Positions 45,608-55,720 are shown, numbered from the stretch's first letter. The stretch is DNA of 64,000 bases from Flagellimonas lutimaris (GCF_003581615.1 NZ_QXFH01000070.1:496001-560000), one strand, 5' to 3'. Program-made: numbers and translations. The notes: generated by a model not told the origin, from the letters alone.

Positions 45608-46728
45608 TACTCTATTTCATCTTCATCTTCAATAATTCCTAAACGCTTAGCTCTGGCGTGCCAGTTCTTTCTAGCAAGCTTTTGAAGGTCTTCTACGTTG
45701 TCACTTTCATCCATGATCTCGAATCCTAGCAAGGTTTCGATCACATCTTCCATAGTGACCAATCCACTTACCGAACCATACTCATCCACAACCAAAGAAA
45801 TATGCTCTCTCTTCTGCACAAATTTTTTAAAAAGTTCATTAATGGACTTGCTTCGGTTGGTGACCAGTAATTCTCTTCTTATGGTAGCCAAAGTTTCATT
45901 TCCTTTTTTATTGATGATGGCTTCCAACAATTCATCTTTTAAAAAGAAACCGGTAATGTTATCCATGCGGTCTTTGTACAATGGAATTCTTGAAAAGCGC
46001 AAGGGTCTATTTTTTTCAAAAAACTCTTTTATCGGAGTGTCCTCAGATGCCACTTTCATTACGGTTCGCGGTGTCATTACATCTCGTGCCAGTATTTCAT
46101 CAAAATAGAGCAGGTTTTTAATCATTTTGGATTCTGACTCCTTGAAAACTCCTTCTTCATGGGCTATTTCCGTCATTGCACTAAAATCTTCACGACTCAA
46201 CACGCTTCCGTGCTCTCCTTTGGCACCGACCAGTTTGGTAAAGAGTTGTAACAACCACAATAGCCCTGTCCATTTTAAGACGAAAACCATTGCTTTCAAT
46301 GCTTTTGAAGTAAAGTTGGCCAATTGTTTCCAAAAAGTTGCTCCTATGGTCTTCGGAATGATTTCTGAAGCCACCAGAATCAATATCGTCATAAGGGTCG
46401 ATACGATTCCGACCATAAGGTCTTCGGTAAGGGAGAACCCAAAAATGGAACGTTCAGTACTTCCGTACATTTCTGCATAGGCAACTTTCGCCTGAACCCC
46501 CACTAGAATGGCTCCTACCGTATGTGCAATGGTATTTAGCGTAAGGATGGCAATGAGTGGTTTGTCCACATCCTTTTTAAGGGTTTCCAATGTGGCCGCA
46601 TACTCTTTTCCTTCTTGCTTTTTTACATTAATGAAAGTGGGCGTAATGCTCAACAACACCGCTTCCAAAATGGAGCATAAAAACGAAAAGAAAATGGAAA
46701 TAAGGGCGTAAAATAATAGTAGTCCCAT
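45607..46728 (-). CDS. CNNM/CorC-type membrane protein with CBS domains
   Basis: This 373-residue protein has a DUF21 (CNNM) domain with about four helices (residues 1-180, LLLFYALISIFFSFLCSILE and others) and two CBS domains (about 200-320, RDVMTPRTVMKVASED and HISLVVDEYGSVSGLVTMED). The usual C-terminal CorC/HlyC domain is absent, and the end is acidic (IEDEDEIE). Family members move or sense magnesium or cobalt; the role here is not proved. Confidence 0.88.
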   Translation of the reverse strand: MGLLLFYALISIFFSFLCSILEAVLLSITPTFINVKKQEGKEYAATLETLKKDVDKPLIAILTLNTIAHTVGAILVGVQAKVAYAEMYGSTERSIFGFSLTEDLMVGIVSTLMTILILVASEIIPKTIGATFWKQLANFTSKALKAMVFVLKWTGLLWLLQLFTKLVGAKGEHGSVLSREDFSAMTEIAHEEGVFKESESKMIKNLLYFDEILARDVMTPRTVMKVASEDTPIKEFFEKNRPLRFSRIPLYKDRMDNITGFFLKDELLEAIINKKGNETLATIRRELLVTNRSKSINELFKKFVQKREHISLVVDEYGSVSGLVTMEDVIETLLGFEIMDESDNVEDLQKLARKNWHARAKRLGIIEDEDEIE

Positions 46729-46768
46729 AGAATGGCAGAATCTTTAGTACCAAGATAGGGAATAGGAA

Positions 46769-48076
46769 TTAATTTTGAATGTTTAATCCCGTTGCTTTAT
46801 AAAAAACATCCTGAAGTGCAGTTCGTATGTTAAGTTCGTACAAGTTTCGGTGTTCTCTTGACGGATATACCCGATTGGAAAGAAAAATGAATGTCAATTT
46901 ATTTTCGGGGTCTGCCCAGACAAAAGTTCCCGTAAAACCGGAATGTCCAAAACTTTTGGGGCTCGCCAAAGGGGAGGGGTAAGCTTCTTCCAAAGGAAGT
47001 TCGGCATTGTCGAGCAAAGGTTTATCAAAACCCAATCCTCGTCGATTTTCATTTTCCGGATACTGCACTTCTGCAAATTCTTTTACGGTTTTGGCCGAAA
47101 TGAGTTGCTTGTCATCCACCTTGCCATAATTTTGATAAAAGAGCATCAATTTGGCCAAGTCATCTGCTGTGCCGAACAACCCCGCATTGCCCGAAACACC
47201 ACTTTTGAGCGATGCATTTTCGTCGTGCACCCAACCTTTTACCAAGGATTTTCGAAATAACGTATCCACTTCTGTGGGGACAATGGGATTCACATAGTTA
47301 TTTTCTTTGGGCAAATATCCCAAGGTATGACAACCTAAAGGTTGATAGAAATTTTTATCCAAATAAGCTTGATAGTCCATTCCTGTGAGTTGCGCTATCA
47401 AACTTGGAAAAATAAGAAAAGTAAGCCCTGAATATTTGTATTTCTTCTCCTCCGAAACCTTGGACCGATTAATGATGCGGTTCATTTTGCGCTCGAACCG
47501 ATTATTGATGTATAGACCATCATACACATGTCCTTCAAATCTTTTATTGGAAGAATTGTGAACAAAGCGTGTTTTGATTTTGCCATTCTTCCGAAGCACC
47601 TTTTGTAGAAAAACAATATAGGGTACCAAACCGGCCTGATGCGCTAAAATTTCGCGCAAAGTAAGGTCTTTTTTGTTCTTACGGTTTGTCCAAGGCTTCC
47701 AATAGCTGCTGAAGGGCTTGTCCAAATCGAGCTTTCCTTCGTCCACTAATTTCATCAAGGCAGGTAACGGCCCCGAAATTTTAGTAACGGATGCCAAATC
47801 ATAAAGGTCGTTCAAGGCAACAGGTTGCACACTATCGTAGGTATGAAAACCATAGGCTTTGTGAAAAATTATGGTATCGTTCTTGGTGACCAAAAGTTGT
47901 GCTCCCGGAAATGCCAAACTATCGATACCCATTTCCATAATGGAATCCACCTTTTGGTTGATGAAAGCTTCATCAAACCCTAACTTAGAAGGAAAGGCGT
48001 GGATAAGTTCGCGTTGGGCAAATGCAAATGGCATCACTAAAGTGATGAATAGGAACAAAACCGCAAATTTTTTCAT
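46769..48076 (-). CDS. Exported serine hydrolase, beta-lactamase/EstB family
   Basis: This 435-residue protein has a signal peptide (LFLFITLVMPFAFAQ). The class C-like catalytic Ser and Lys are in LYDLASVTKISGPLPA, and a Tyr candidate is in KKYKYSGLTFLI. A C-terminal block GHSGFTGTFVWADPENK is the KTG-like site (HSG). It could cleave esters, peptides or cell-wall fragments. It follows hemB by 11 bases. Confidence 0.87.
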   Translation of the reverse strand: MKKFAVLFLFITLVMPFAFAQRELIHAFPSKLGFDEAFINQKVDSIMEMGIDSLAFPGAQLLVTKNDTIIFHKAYGFHTYDSVQPVALNDLYDLASVTKISGPLPALMKLVDEGKLDLDKPFSSYWKPWTNRKNKKDLTLREILAHQAGLVPYIVFLQKVLRKNGKIKTRFVHNSSNKRFEGHVYDGLYINNRFERKMNRIINRSKVSEEKKYKYSGLTFLIFPSLIAQLTGMDYQAYLDKNFYQPLGCHTLGYLPKENNYVNPIVPTEVDTLFRKSLVKGWVHDENASLKSGVSGNAGLFGTADDLAKLMLFYQNYGKVDDKQLISAKTVKEFAEVQYPENENRRGLGFDKPLLDNAELPLEEAYPSPLASPKSFGHSGFTGTFVWADPENKLTFIFLSNRVYPSREHRNLYELNIRTALQDVFYKATGLNIQN

Positions 48077-48087
48077 TTGGTTGAGGT

Positions 48088-49077
48088 TTAGCCCAAAGTT
48101 CGGATAAAATCCTTTGCAAAATAACTGGCAATGATATTGGCCCCTGCTCTTTTTATGGCTGTTAGCTGTTCCAACATTACAGCATCATGGTTTAACCAGC
48201 CTTTTTCGGCAGCGGCTTTTACCATGGCATACTCTCCGGATACTTGATACACAGCAACGGGAACATCTACATCGTTTCGTATTTCTCGAACGATGTCCAA
48301 ATAGCACAATCCAGGTTTCACCATCACGATATCTGCCCCTTCGTCAATGTCCATCTGAGTTTCTTTGATAGCTTCATACCGATTGGCATAATCCATTTGA
48401 TAGGTTTTCTTGTCCTTTGGCACATTGGCTATATCCACAGGCGCGGAATCCAATGCATCACGGAAGGGACCATAAAAGGCGCTTGCGTATTTAGCGGAAT
48501 AGGCCATAATGCCCGTATTGATGAAGCCTTCGTCCTCCAAGGCTTCTCGGATGGTCAAAATTCTACCGTCCATCATGTCGCTGGGTGCAACAAAGTCTGC
48601 TCCTGCTTTGGCATGGGATACACTCATTTCGGCCAATACTTCGGCAGATTCATCATTCAGGATTTGCCCTTCGGCCACAATACCATCGTGTCCGTAAGAT
48701 GAAAAGGGATCCAGCGCAACGTCCGTTATCACCAACATTTGTGGACAGGCGTTTTTCACCGTTTTTATGGCACGTTGCATCAAACCGTTAGGGTTTAAAG
48801 CCTCGGTTCCTTTGTTATCTTTGAGTTTATCATCAACCTTTACAAAAAGAAGCACGGAACAAAGTCCCATTTTCCAAAGTTCCTTCACCTCTTTCTCAAG
48901 ATTGTCCAAACTCAGTCTAAAATAATTGGGCATGGAGGGTATTCCTTCTTTGATTCCCTTTCCTTCGGTAACGAACAAGGGCACCAAAAAGTCGTCTGGT
49001 GTCAAAGTAGTTTCCCGAACCAATCTTCTAATGGATTCGGATGCGCGAAGTCTTCTGTTTCGTATAAGTGGATACAT
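48088..49077 (-). CDS. hemB: Delta-aminolevulinic acid dehydratase (porphobilinogen synthase)
   Basis: This 329-residue enzyme joins two aminolevulinate molecules into porphobilinogen. The active-site Lys residues are in MAYSAKYASAFYGPFRDA and ADIVMVKPGLCYLDI. The motif ALDPFSSYGHDG appears near residue 121; it lacks the Cys-rich zinc site of animal enzymes, pointing to magnesium dependence. It lies 21 bases after the PhzF gene. Confidence 0.96.
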   Translation of the reverse strand: MYPLIRNRRLRASESIRRLVRETTLTPDDFLVPLFVTEGKGIKEGIPSMPNYFRLSLDNLEKEVKELWKMGLCSVLLFVKVDDKLKDNKGTEALNPNGLMQRAIKTVKNACPQMLVITDVALDPFSSYGHDGIVAEGQILNDESAEVLAEMSVSHAKAGADFVAPSDMMDGRILTIREALEDEGFINTGIMAYSAKYASAFYGPFRDALDSAPVDIANVPKDKKTYQMDYANRYEAIKETQMDIDEGADIVMVKPGLCYLDIVREIRNDVDVPVAVYQVSGEYAMVKAAAEKGWLNHDAVMLEQLTAIKRAGANIIASYFAKDFIRTLG

Positions 49078-49098
49078 ATGTTTAGTTTTAAGCTGATA

Positions 49099-49887
49099 TT
49101 AGATATCAATTTCACCAGTTAAATAAAGTGCGGCTTTTCCTGAAATCTTCACTCGTTCACCCAAATATTCGCAAACCAAATCTCCACCTCTTTTGGAGAG
49201 CTGTTTGGAAGTCATTTTTGTTTTATCGAGCTCTTTTGACCAATAAGGGCTAAGTGAAGTATGTGCAGAACCGGTTACCGGGTCTTCTGGAATGCCACAA
49301 GCGGGCGCAAAAAAGCGCGATACAAAATCCACTTCGTCTCCAGGGGCAGTTACGATAACACCACGAACATCAAGTTGCCCCAAAAGATGGTGATTGGGTT
49401 CAATAGCCTCAATTTCTTGTTGAGAGTTGTAGACCATCATATAATCTGTTTTACCTTTCAGGGTTTTAATTGGGGTCAGCCCGATGGCATTGTCCAATTC
49501 TGCAACATTACGGATAGCAATCAAATTATCAGTTGGAAAATCCAAGGTCAACCAGCCATTATCCGCTTTATTTACGGTCAGATTGCCGCTTCGGTAAGAA
49601 TAAAACTGAATGGTATTTTCCTCAAGGTCATAAAAATGAAAGAGTACAAAGGCCGTTGCCAAGGTCGCATGTCCGCAAAGGTCAACTTCGACTTCGGGGG
49701 TGAACCATCGCAGTTCGTAGTGGTCATCTTTTTTCACGGCAAAAGCGGTCTCGGCCAAGTTGTTTTCCTGAGCGATTTTTTGCATCAATTCTGGGCTCAA
49801 CCATGAATCCAAAATGCAGACCGCAGCAGGATTTCCGCCAAAGGTCTGACTGGTAAATGCGTCTATTTGGTAAATCTTCTGTCTCAT
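49099..49887 (-). CDS. PhzF family isomerase-like protein
   Basis: This 262-residue protein belongs to the PhzF/diaminopimelate-epimerase-like fold. It opens QIDAFTSQTFGGNPAAVCIL and has a catalytic Glu in NNLAETAFAV near residue 46; EVDLCGHATLATAFVL and EDPVTGSAHTSLSPYW complete the site. No other phenazine genes are here, so a different isomerisation is likely. It sits between hemF and hemB in the array. Confidence 0.9.
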   Translation of the reverse strand: MRQKIYQIDAFTSQTFGGNPAAVCILDSWLSPELMQKIAQENNLAETAFAVKKDDHYELRWFTPEVEVDLCGHATLATAFVLFHFYDLEENTIQFYSYRSGNLTVNKADNGWLTLDFPTDNLIAIRNVAELDNAIGLTPIKTLKGKTDYMMVYNSQQEIEAIEPNHHLLGQLDVRGVIVTAPGDEVDFVSRFFAPACGIPEDPVTGSAHTSLSPYWSKELDKTKMTSKQLSKRGGDLVCEYLGERVKISGKAALYLTGEIDI

Positions 49888-49915
49888 AGGCTTGGTTTCA
49901 GGACAAAACTACGGA

Positions 49916-50818
49916 TTAAACCCAATCTTTTGGGCTTTGTAGTACTTCTATCAACTTCTCTTCTTCACTTCCTTTATCGGGATGATGGTCGTATCGCCAT
50001 TGAACGTGTGGCGGTAAGCTCATCAATATACTTTCAATACGTCCATTCGTTTTCAGGCCAAAAAGGGTGCCTTTGTCGTGTACCAAATTGAACTCCACAT
50101 AACGTCCCCGTCTAATTTCTTGCCAATCGCGATGTTCTTGAGAGTAGGGTAAGTCTTTCCTTTTTTGAACGATGGGAGCGTAGGCATCCAAAAAACTATC
50201 CCCGACCTCGGTTACAAAACTGTACCAGTCTTCCATACTGGTTTCTTCGGTTGCTTTGCAATAATCGAAGAACAATCCACCTACCCCGCGAGCTTCATTC
50301 CGGTGGGTATTCCAGAAATAATCGTCACATTTCTTTTTATAAGCAGGATAAAATTCTGGGTTGTGGGCATCGCAGGCTTTTTTGCAAACCGCGTGAAAAT
50401 GGGTTGCATCTTCATCGAACAAATAATACGGGGTAAGGTCCTGTCCGCCACCAAACCATTGATCTACGATATTGCCTTCCTTGTCGTACATCTCAAAATA
50501 ACGCCAGTTGGCGTGTACGGTGGGAACCATCGGACTTTTGGGATGAATCACTAAACTAAGTCCGCAGGCAAAGAAATCTACATCGTCCACTCCGAAATAG
50601 TTTTGCATGCTTTTTGGCAATGGTCCGTACACCTTGGAAATATTGACACCTCCTTTTTCAAAAACAGTTCCGTTTTCGATAACACGGGTTCTACCCCCAC
50701 CGCCTTCTTCACGTTCCCAAAGGTCTTGCTGAAACTTAGCGGTTCCGTCCAGTTCTTCCAATTTTGAAGTAATACTGTCCTGCAGTTGTTGAATGTAATC
50801 GTAAAACTTATTTTTCAT
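49916..50818 (-). CDS. hemF: Oxygen-dependent coproporphyrinogen III oxidase
   Basis: This 300-residue enzyme decarboxylates coproporphyrinogen III with oxygen. Conserved parts include GGGGRTRVIENGTVFEKGG, VPTVHANWRYFE, WFGGGQDLTPYY and RRGRYVEFNLVHDKGT. It implies aerobic haem synthesis. I start it at ATG 50818 (MKNKFYDYIQ), overlapping the GNAT gene by 11 bases. Confidence 0.95.
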   Translation of the reverse strand: MKNKFYDYIQQLQDSITSKLEELDGTAKFQQDLWEREEGGGGRTRVIENGTVFEKGGVNISKVYGPLPKSMQNYFGVDDVDFFACGLSLVIHPKSPMVPTVHANWRYFEMYDKEGNIVDQWFGGGQDLTPYYLFDEDATHFHAVCKKACDAHNPEFYPAYKKKCDDYFWNTHRNEARGVGGLFFDYCKATEETSMEDWYSFVTEVGDSFLDAYAPIVQKRKDLPYSQEHRDWQEIRRGRYVEFNLVHDKGTLFGLKTNGRIESILMSLPPHVQWRYDHHPDKGSEEEKLIEVLQSPKDWV

Positions 50819-51335
50819 AATGTAATTCGTAAAGTTCCATATCCAAGGGAGCCTCATTTGGAGGTTGATATGATTTGGACATTGTTTTTACCCAAAGAAA
50901 ACCTGTTTTTTCGGCAACTCTGATACTTGGCAAGTTGCTTTTATGTGCAAATATCTTTAGTGTTTTAAGTCCTAGCTTTTTAAAAGCAATGTCAGAGACA
51001 TATTTCACATTTTGTGAAACAATTCCTTTTCCTTGTTGATGTTTATCTATGCAATAGGCCAACTCTCCTTCGCCTGAACCCCAATGGATATCTTTTAGGA
51101 TTACAAGTCCAATAACCTCATTGTTTTCATTTCTTATCGCAAAGGTAAACTCCGCTTTTTGATCTATTTCCTTTGCTTTTTTGGAAATATATAGTCGAGA
51201 GCTTTCAATGGATTGGTTTAGGGATAGCGTTTTAGTAAAAAAGCGTTTAAAAATATCAGCATTCGAAGTCATTAGAAAGCATAAGCTTTCTGCATCGCTT
51301 TCATTCAAATAATTTATTTCGAACGCCTTTGACAT
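50808..51335 (-). CDS. GNAT family N-acetyltransferase (RimJ/RimL-like)
   Basis: This 175-residue enzyme is similar to acetyltransferases that act on ribosomal proteins. GEGELAYCIDKHQQGKGIVS carries the acetyl-CoA loop (Q-x-x-G-x-G/I) near residue 95. LKTLKIFAHKSNLPSIRVAE and KTGFLWV follow. Substrate is not known. It overlaps hemF by 11 bases and lies nine bases after the next upstream gene, so it is locked in the hem array. Confidence 0.88.
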   Translation of the reverse strand: MSKAFEINYLNESDAESLCFLMTSNADIFKRFFTKTLSLNQSIESSRLYISKKAKEIDQKAEFTFAIRNENNEVIGLVILKDIHWGSGEGELAYCIDKHQQGKGIVSQNVKYVSDIAFKKLGLKTLKIFAHKSNLPSIRVAEKTGFLWVKTMSKSYQPPNEAPLDMELYELHYEK

Positions 51336-51344
51336 TTCTTGGAT

Positions 51345-51830
51345 TTAAAGGATATGGACCATTCGATTTTTATATTCGCAAAGCACTGAACTTTCATCAA
51401 TTCTATTGGACTCCAAAGCTAGTTGCTTCAATAATTCAATAATTTCCTCTTCGGTTTTTTCCGTGTTTTGCTCAAAAATGAAACGCCCCACTTCGTTGTT
51501 GTGCAGATCCATACGTTTGGCTAGTTCTTCATTTTGGAAAACCGTTTCGTGCCAATCAGTTACTTTTTTGGCCCATTGCAAAACCACTTTTTCATTTTTG
51601 TTCCAGCCCAAACATCTTTTTGCGATCAAATAGTTCCAGAAGGCATGCCTAAACGCATTGGCTCGACCATTTTTTTGGTGCTGATTGCCATAGTTGGCTG
51701 TTGAAATTTTAAGACAGTCTTTGGTAGCTTTCAAAGTAGGCAGAATAAAAAAAGGTCTGCCTAATCCAATTACAATGCCCTTGAGCAGGTGTTTAAAACT
51801 TACTCGTTTTAGAATCAAAATGGGATTCAC
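51345..51830 (-). CDS. Conserved hypothetical protein, possibly DUF6973
   Basis: This 161-residue protein has a conserved core with [28 protein letters not shown] and [13 protein letters not shown], and several conserved His that could bind metal. It begins at GTG 51830, and GTGA overlaps the hemE stop by four bases, so translation is coupled. The N-terminus is partly hydrophobic (about residues 15-32) and may touch the membrane. No function is known; the family label is a recollection and not verified. Confidence 0.6.
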   Translation of the reverse strand: MNPILILKRVSFKHLLKGIVIGLGRPFFILPTLKATKDCLKISTANYGNQHQKNGRANAFRHAFWNYLIAKRCLGWNKNEKVVLQWAKKVTDWHETVFQNEELAKRMDLHNNEVGRFIFEQNTEKTEEEIIELLKQLALESNRIDESSVLCEYKNRMVHIL

Positions 51831-52852
51831 TCCTTATATTCTTTAACCGCATCTATAAATGCTTTTGCATTCTCCACGGGAATATGGGGCAAAATTCCGT
51901 GACCCAAATTTACGATGTACTTGTCCTTACCAAAATCACGAATCATCTGGGTGACCATTTCCTTTATTGTTGATGGAGGTGATAACAAACGGGCTGGATC
52001 AAAATTACCTTGAAGGGTCACATTTCCTCCCGTTAAGTATCTTGCATTTTGGGGTGAACAGGTCCAATCAACTCCGACTGCCGAAGCCCCTGAGTTTGCC
52101 ATTTCCTTTAAAGCAAACCAGCATCCTTTTCCAAAAACGATTACAGGGGCCTCATCTTTTAAAGCATCCACAATCTGTTGAACGTATTTCCAAGAAAATT
52201 CTTGATAATCCTGAGGTGAAAGCATTCCGCCCCAAGAATCAAAAACCTGAACGGCATTAACTCCCGCTTTAACCTTAGCTTTTAAGTAGGCGATAGTGGT
52301 GTCCGTTATTTTTTGAAGCAATTCATGCGCAGCTTCTGGCTGCGTGAAGCAAAACCCTCTGGCCTTGTCAAAACTTTTGCTGCCTTGACCTTCCACGCAG
52401 TAACAAAGTAAAGTCCAGGGAGAACCTGCAAATCCAATCAGGGGAACTTCATCATCTAATTTTTCCTTTGTCATTGTAATAGCATCCATCACATAACCTA
52501 AAGAGTCTTGGATATCTGGAACGATCACTTTATCCAAATCGGCTTGCGAGCGGATAGGGTTGGGTAAATAAGGTCCAAAATTGGGTTTCATCTGCACCTC
52601 GATGTCCATTGCTTGTGGAATTACCAAAATATCACTGAACAAAATCGCGGCATCCATTCCGTATCGGCGAATGGGCTGCACGGTGATTTCAGAGGCCAAT
52701 TCTGGGGTCTGGCACCGGGTGAAGAAATCGTATTTTTTACGGAGTTCCATAAACTCGGGCAAATAGCGCCCCGCTTGTCGCATCATCCACACGGGTGGAC
52801 GTTCAACGGTTTCACCTTTTAAAGCTTTTAGGAACAAGTCGTTTTTTATCAT
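51827..52852 (-). CDS. hemE: Uroporphyrinogen decarboxylase
   Basis: This 341-residue enzyme converts uroporphyrinogen III to coproporphyrinogen III. The start block [17 protein letters not shown] is diagnostic, and the Asp that binds the substrate is in [34 protein letters not shown] lies near residue 140. It overlaps hemD by four bases (ATGA) and couples to the next gene by GTGA. Confidence 0.97.
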   Translation of the reverse strand: MIKNDLFLKALKGETVERPPVWMMRQAGRYLPEFMELRKKYDFFTRCQTPELASEITVQPIRRYGMDAAILFSDILVIPQAMDIEVQMKPNFGPYLPNPIRSQADLDKVIVPDIQDSLGYVMDAITMTKEKLDDEVPLIGFAGSPWTLLCYCVEGQGSKSFDKARGFCFTQPEAAHELLQKITDTTIAYLKAKVKAGVNAVQVFDSWGGMLSPQDYQEFSWKYVQQIVDALKDEAPVIVFGKGCWFALKEMANSGASAVGVDWTCSPQNARYLTGGNVTLQGNFDPARLLSPPSTIKEMVTQMIRDFGKDKYIVNLGHGILPHIPVENAKAFIDAVKEYKE

Positions 52853-53511
52853 AAGTGTCTGAAATGATTTATGGCCTGAACCAACACATTCTCTACAGTT
52901 GGTTTGTTAGCTATAATTATATTTTTTGAATGTTTTTGGGCTTCAGCAGCTGTGGTCTCTCCAATACAGAACAAGGTGCTATTTTCTAAGATGTTTTCCA
53001 AAATATAACTTCGGATGCCACTTGGGCTAAAAAAAAGAATACCATCAAAATCCCTTTGAAATCTCTTTGGATTTGGATTCGTACGATATACTTCCAACTC
53101 TTTATACTGAACGTTATTTTTTGTTAGCATATCGGGGAGTTCATTCCTTCTTTTGTTGCCGCAAAGGAATACAAATGTCTCGTTTTGATGTCGCTTTATA
53201 ATGTTTTCCGCCAATTCTGATGCATTTTCGGCTATTTCGACCACTTTTAACCCATTTTCTTCTAAAAGGGCTTTTGTCTTTTCACCTACACAAAAGGTGT
53301 TGAACTTTGGCATATCCGATTCTTTGGTTTGCTTCAAAAAGGCCTTTACAGCATTCTTACTGGTAAAAATGTAGTTAGTGTAGTCCAAAGGAATCTTTAC
53401 ATTCAGGAATTCTATTTTTAGGGCATCGTACTCCACCAATCCCAAACCAGAATTTAGAAAAAGCTCCTTTTGGGACAAGCTCAACATTTTAGTGGACAGT
53501 ACTGTTTTCAT
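52849..53511 (-). CDS. hemD: Uroporphyrinogen-III synthase
   Basis: This 220-residue enzyme closes and inverts ring D of hydroxymethylbilane. The family is poorly conserved; visible signs are [48 protein letters not shown] and [10 protein letters not shown], plus [12 protein letters not shown]. Its position between hemC and hemE strengthens the call. It overlaps hemC by 23 bases. Confidence 0.9.
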   Translation of the reverse strand: MKTVLSTKMLSLSQKELFLNSGLGLVEYDALKIEFLNVKIPLDYTNYIFTSKNAVKAFLKQTKESDMPKFNTFCVGEKTKALLEENGLKVVEIAENASELAENIIKRHQNETFVFLCGNKRRNELPDMLTKNNVQYKELEVYRTNPNPKRFQRDFDGILFFSPSGIRSYILENILENSTLFCIGETTAAEAQKHSKNIIIANKPTVENVLVQAINHFRHL

Positions 53512-54415
53512 TTCTGATTTCCTGCATCAATTTATCGCCTCCTTTTTGCAAGACTTCTTCGGCAGAAGTTTTACCAAGATCTTTGACATCGGACAATTTT
53601 ACTTCTTTTTTGATGTCAATTTTCTGTTTCCCATCCAAAGAGAAAACAACGCCTTCAAAATAAACTGTTAGGTCTTTTATTTGAGCCAAAGCACCTATCG
53701 GAGCGGTACAACCACCTTCCAAAGTGCGTAAAAACTCACGTTCAATGGTGGTGCTGATTTCGGTTCCGGAGTGGTTCAGTTTGCTCAATGCTTCTTTGGT
53801 AAAATCATCCTCTTCCTTGGCAACTACTAACATGGCACCTTGTGCTGGAGCAGGAATCATCCAATCCAATCGAATGGCATCTTTGGGTAAAAGCTTAATA
53901 CGCTCCAACCCTGCCTGAGCAAAAATGGCGCCTTGCCAATCGTTTTCAATCAGTTTTAGGAGTCGGGTATTTACATTTCCCCTAAGGTCTACTACTTTAT
54001 GGTTAGGATATTTGTTCAGCCATTGGGCTCTTCTTCGCAAACTTCCTGTTGCAATAGTTGCAGGTGTATCGGATTCCAGAAATCCAGAACCTTTGTGCAC
54101 TAAAATATCGTGTGTAATAGCACGCTCCAAAACAGCCGCCTGAACAATTCCTTTTGGTAATTGCGTGGGCACATCTTTCATAGAATGCACTGCGATATCT
54201 ATATTGCCTTTTAGTAGTGCAACATCCAAGGTTTTGGTAAAAATCCCGGTTACGCCAAGTTCATACAATGGTTTGTCCAAAACTTGATCGCCCATGGATT
54301 TAGTGGGAACCAAAATGGTATCGTAGCCTAACTCTTCCAACTTTTGTTGCACGGTCGTTGCTTGCCACAGCGCCAGTTCGCTGTCGCGGGTACCAATTCG
54401 GATTATTTTGCTCAT
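53489..54415 (-). CDS. hemC: Hydroxymethylbilane synthase (porphobilinogen deaminase)
   Basis: This 308-residue enzyme joins four porphobilinogens. IRIGTRDSELALWQA starts it, VHSMKDVPTQLPKG and ATGSLRRRAQW carry substrate-binding Arg/Lys/Asp residues, and the Cys holding the dipyrromethane cofactor is in LEGGCTAPIGA near residue 240. It overlaps hemA by four bases (ATGA). Confidence 0.97.
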   Translation of the reverse strand: MSKIIRIGTRDSELALWQATTVQQKLEELGYDTILVPTKSMGDQVLDKPLYELGVTGIFTKTLDVALLKGNIDIAVHSMKDVPTQLPKGIVQAAVLERAITHDILVHKGSGFLESDTPATIATGSLRRRAQWLNKYPNHKVVDLRGNVNTRLLKLIENDWQGAIFAQAGLERIKLLPKDAIRLDWMIPAPAQGAMLVVAKEEDDFTKEALSKLNHSGTEISTTIEREFLRTLEGGCTAPIGALAQIKDLTVYFEGVVFSLDGKQKIDIKKEVKLSDVKDLGKTSAEEVLQKGGDKLMQEIRNENSTVH

Positions 54416-55668
54416 TTGGAATGCAGTTCTAGCTGAAACACTTTTTGGATAAGCTCTAGACTATCTTCAGTATCGACCTCATTGCTTTTTAGGTGGTTGG
54501 CAAACTGTTTGGTAATCTTTTGAATGATTCTATCTGAGATGATTTCCGCCTGAATTTGGTCAAATCCTTCAATTTTTTTGGTTTGAAAATCGATTTCTTC
54601 GGTCTTCATGGTGTTCAGTTTATCCTTGAGCGCATTGATTACCGGGGCAAACTTTCGGGTCTCCAACCATTTTAGAAAATCCTTTTTCACCTTTTCGATG
54701 ATAGCTTCCGCTTTGGGAACATATTCTTTTCTTTTGGCCAAGGTCTCATCCGTAATCTGCGATAGTTGGTCTAAATGCACCAAAGTCACATTATCCAATT
54801 CCTTCACATCATCGGATACGTTTTTGGGAACGGATAAATCCAAAACCAACAAAGGCTTTTTCGGATAGATCAATGCTTTGGAAACGGTAGGTAATTGTGC
54901 TCCCGTAGCTACTACAAGAATATCGGTCTTACGAATTTCTGTTTGCAGATCGCCGTAATCCTTTACGGTCAACTGGAACTTGCCTGCAATATCTTCCGCC
55001 TTTTCCCGAGTTCGATTAATTAAGGTAATATGAGAATTGTTGGAATGCTTTACTAGGTTTTCGCAGGTGTTTCTTCCAATTTTTCCGGTTCCGAACAATA
55101 AGATGTTCTTGTTGGAAATGTCGACGACATTGTCCAAAATATATTTTACCGAGGCAAACGCTACCGATGTAGCACCCGATGATAATTCCGTTTCGTTTTT
55201 GATGCGCTTGCTGGCCTGAATCACAGAATTGCACAAACGTTCCAAGAACGGATTGGCCATTTCTTGCTTTTTGGAGCGATAAAAACCTTGTTTGATTTGG
55301 CTAATGATTTCAAAATCCCCTAAAATCTGACTGTCTAAACCAGTTCCTACCTTGAACATGTGGGAGATGGCATCGTGATTTTTGTACACATAGGCCACTT
55401 CTTGGAATTCTTCTACCGTTCCATTCGTTTGGTCACATAGTAACTTGATAAGCTGATACGGGTGTTGCGCAAAACCGTAAAGTTCGGTCCGGTTACAGGT
55501 GGAAATGGCCAAAAGGCCATCAATTCCGATTTCCTTGGCCTTGCCCAAAATATGGTCAATGGCAGGAACATCCAGACTGAACTTTCCTCTAACCTCTGCA
55601 TCCGCCTTCTTGTAACTCAAACCAATGGCATAGAAGGAATTATGTTTTGAAATATGGTAGTTCCTCAT
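54412..55668 (-). CDS. hemA: Glutamyl-tRNA reductase
   Basis: This 418-residue enzyme reduces Glu-tRNA to glutamate semialdehyde, the first committed step of haem synthesis by the C5 route. The catalytic Cys is in LAISTCNRTELYGFA near residue 50. The NADPH domain has LLFGTGKIGRNTC, and the C-terminal domain is a dimerisation helix region. I start it at ATG 55668 (MRNYHISKHN). hemL is not in this window, so the next enzyme is encoded elsewhere. Confidence 0.96.
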   Translation of the reverse strand: MRNYHISKHNSFYAIGLSYKKADAEVRGKFSLDVPAIDHILGKAKEIGIDGLLAISTCNRTELYGFAQHPYQLIKLLCDQTNGTVEEFQEVAYVYKNHDAISHMFKVGTGLDSQILGDFEIISQIKQGFYRSKKQEMANPFLERLCNSVIQASKRIKNETELSSGATSVAFASVKYILDNVVDISNKNILLFGTGKIGRNTCENLVKHSNNSHITLINRTREKAEDIAGKFQLTVKDYGDLQTEIRKTDILVVATGAQLPTVSKALIYPKKPLLVLDLSVPKNVSDDVKELDNVTLVHLDQLSQITDETLAKRKEYVPKAEAIIEKVKKDFLKWLETRKFAPVINALKDKLNTMKTEEIDFQTKKIEGFDQIQAEIISDRIIQKITKQFANHLKSNEVDTEDSLELIQKVFQLELHSK

Positions 55669-55688
55669 AAAGGATATAAATCGCAAGA

Positions 55689-55696
55689 CAAAAGTA
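55689..55696 (-). promoter_or_regulatory. Predicted -7 box of the hem array
   Basis: TACTTTTG on the minus strand, 20 bases before the hemA ATG. A standard -33 element is not obvious, which would fit a promoter that needs an activator. Confidence 0.45.
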
Positions 55697-55720
55697 ATAG
55701 GGTTATAGGTCAAAAAATAA

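Noticed and set aside
49099..49887. Phenazine biosynthesis
   Set aside because: A lone PhzF homologue without other phz genes is common and does not indicate phenazine production.
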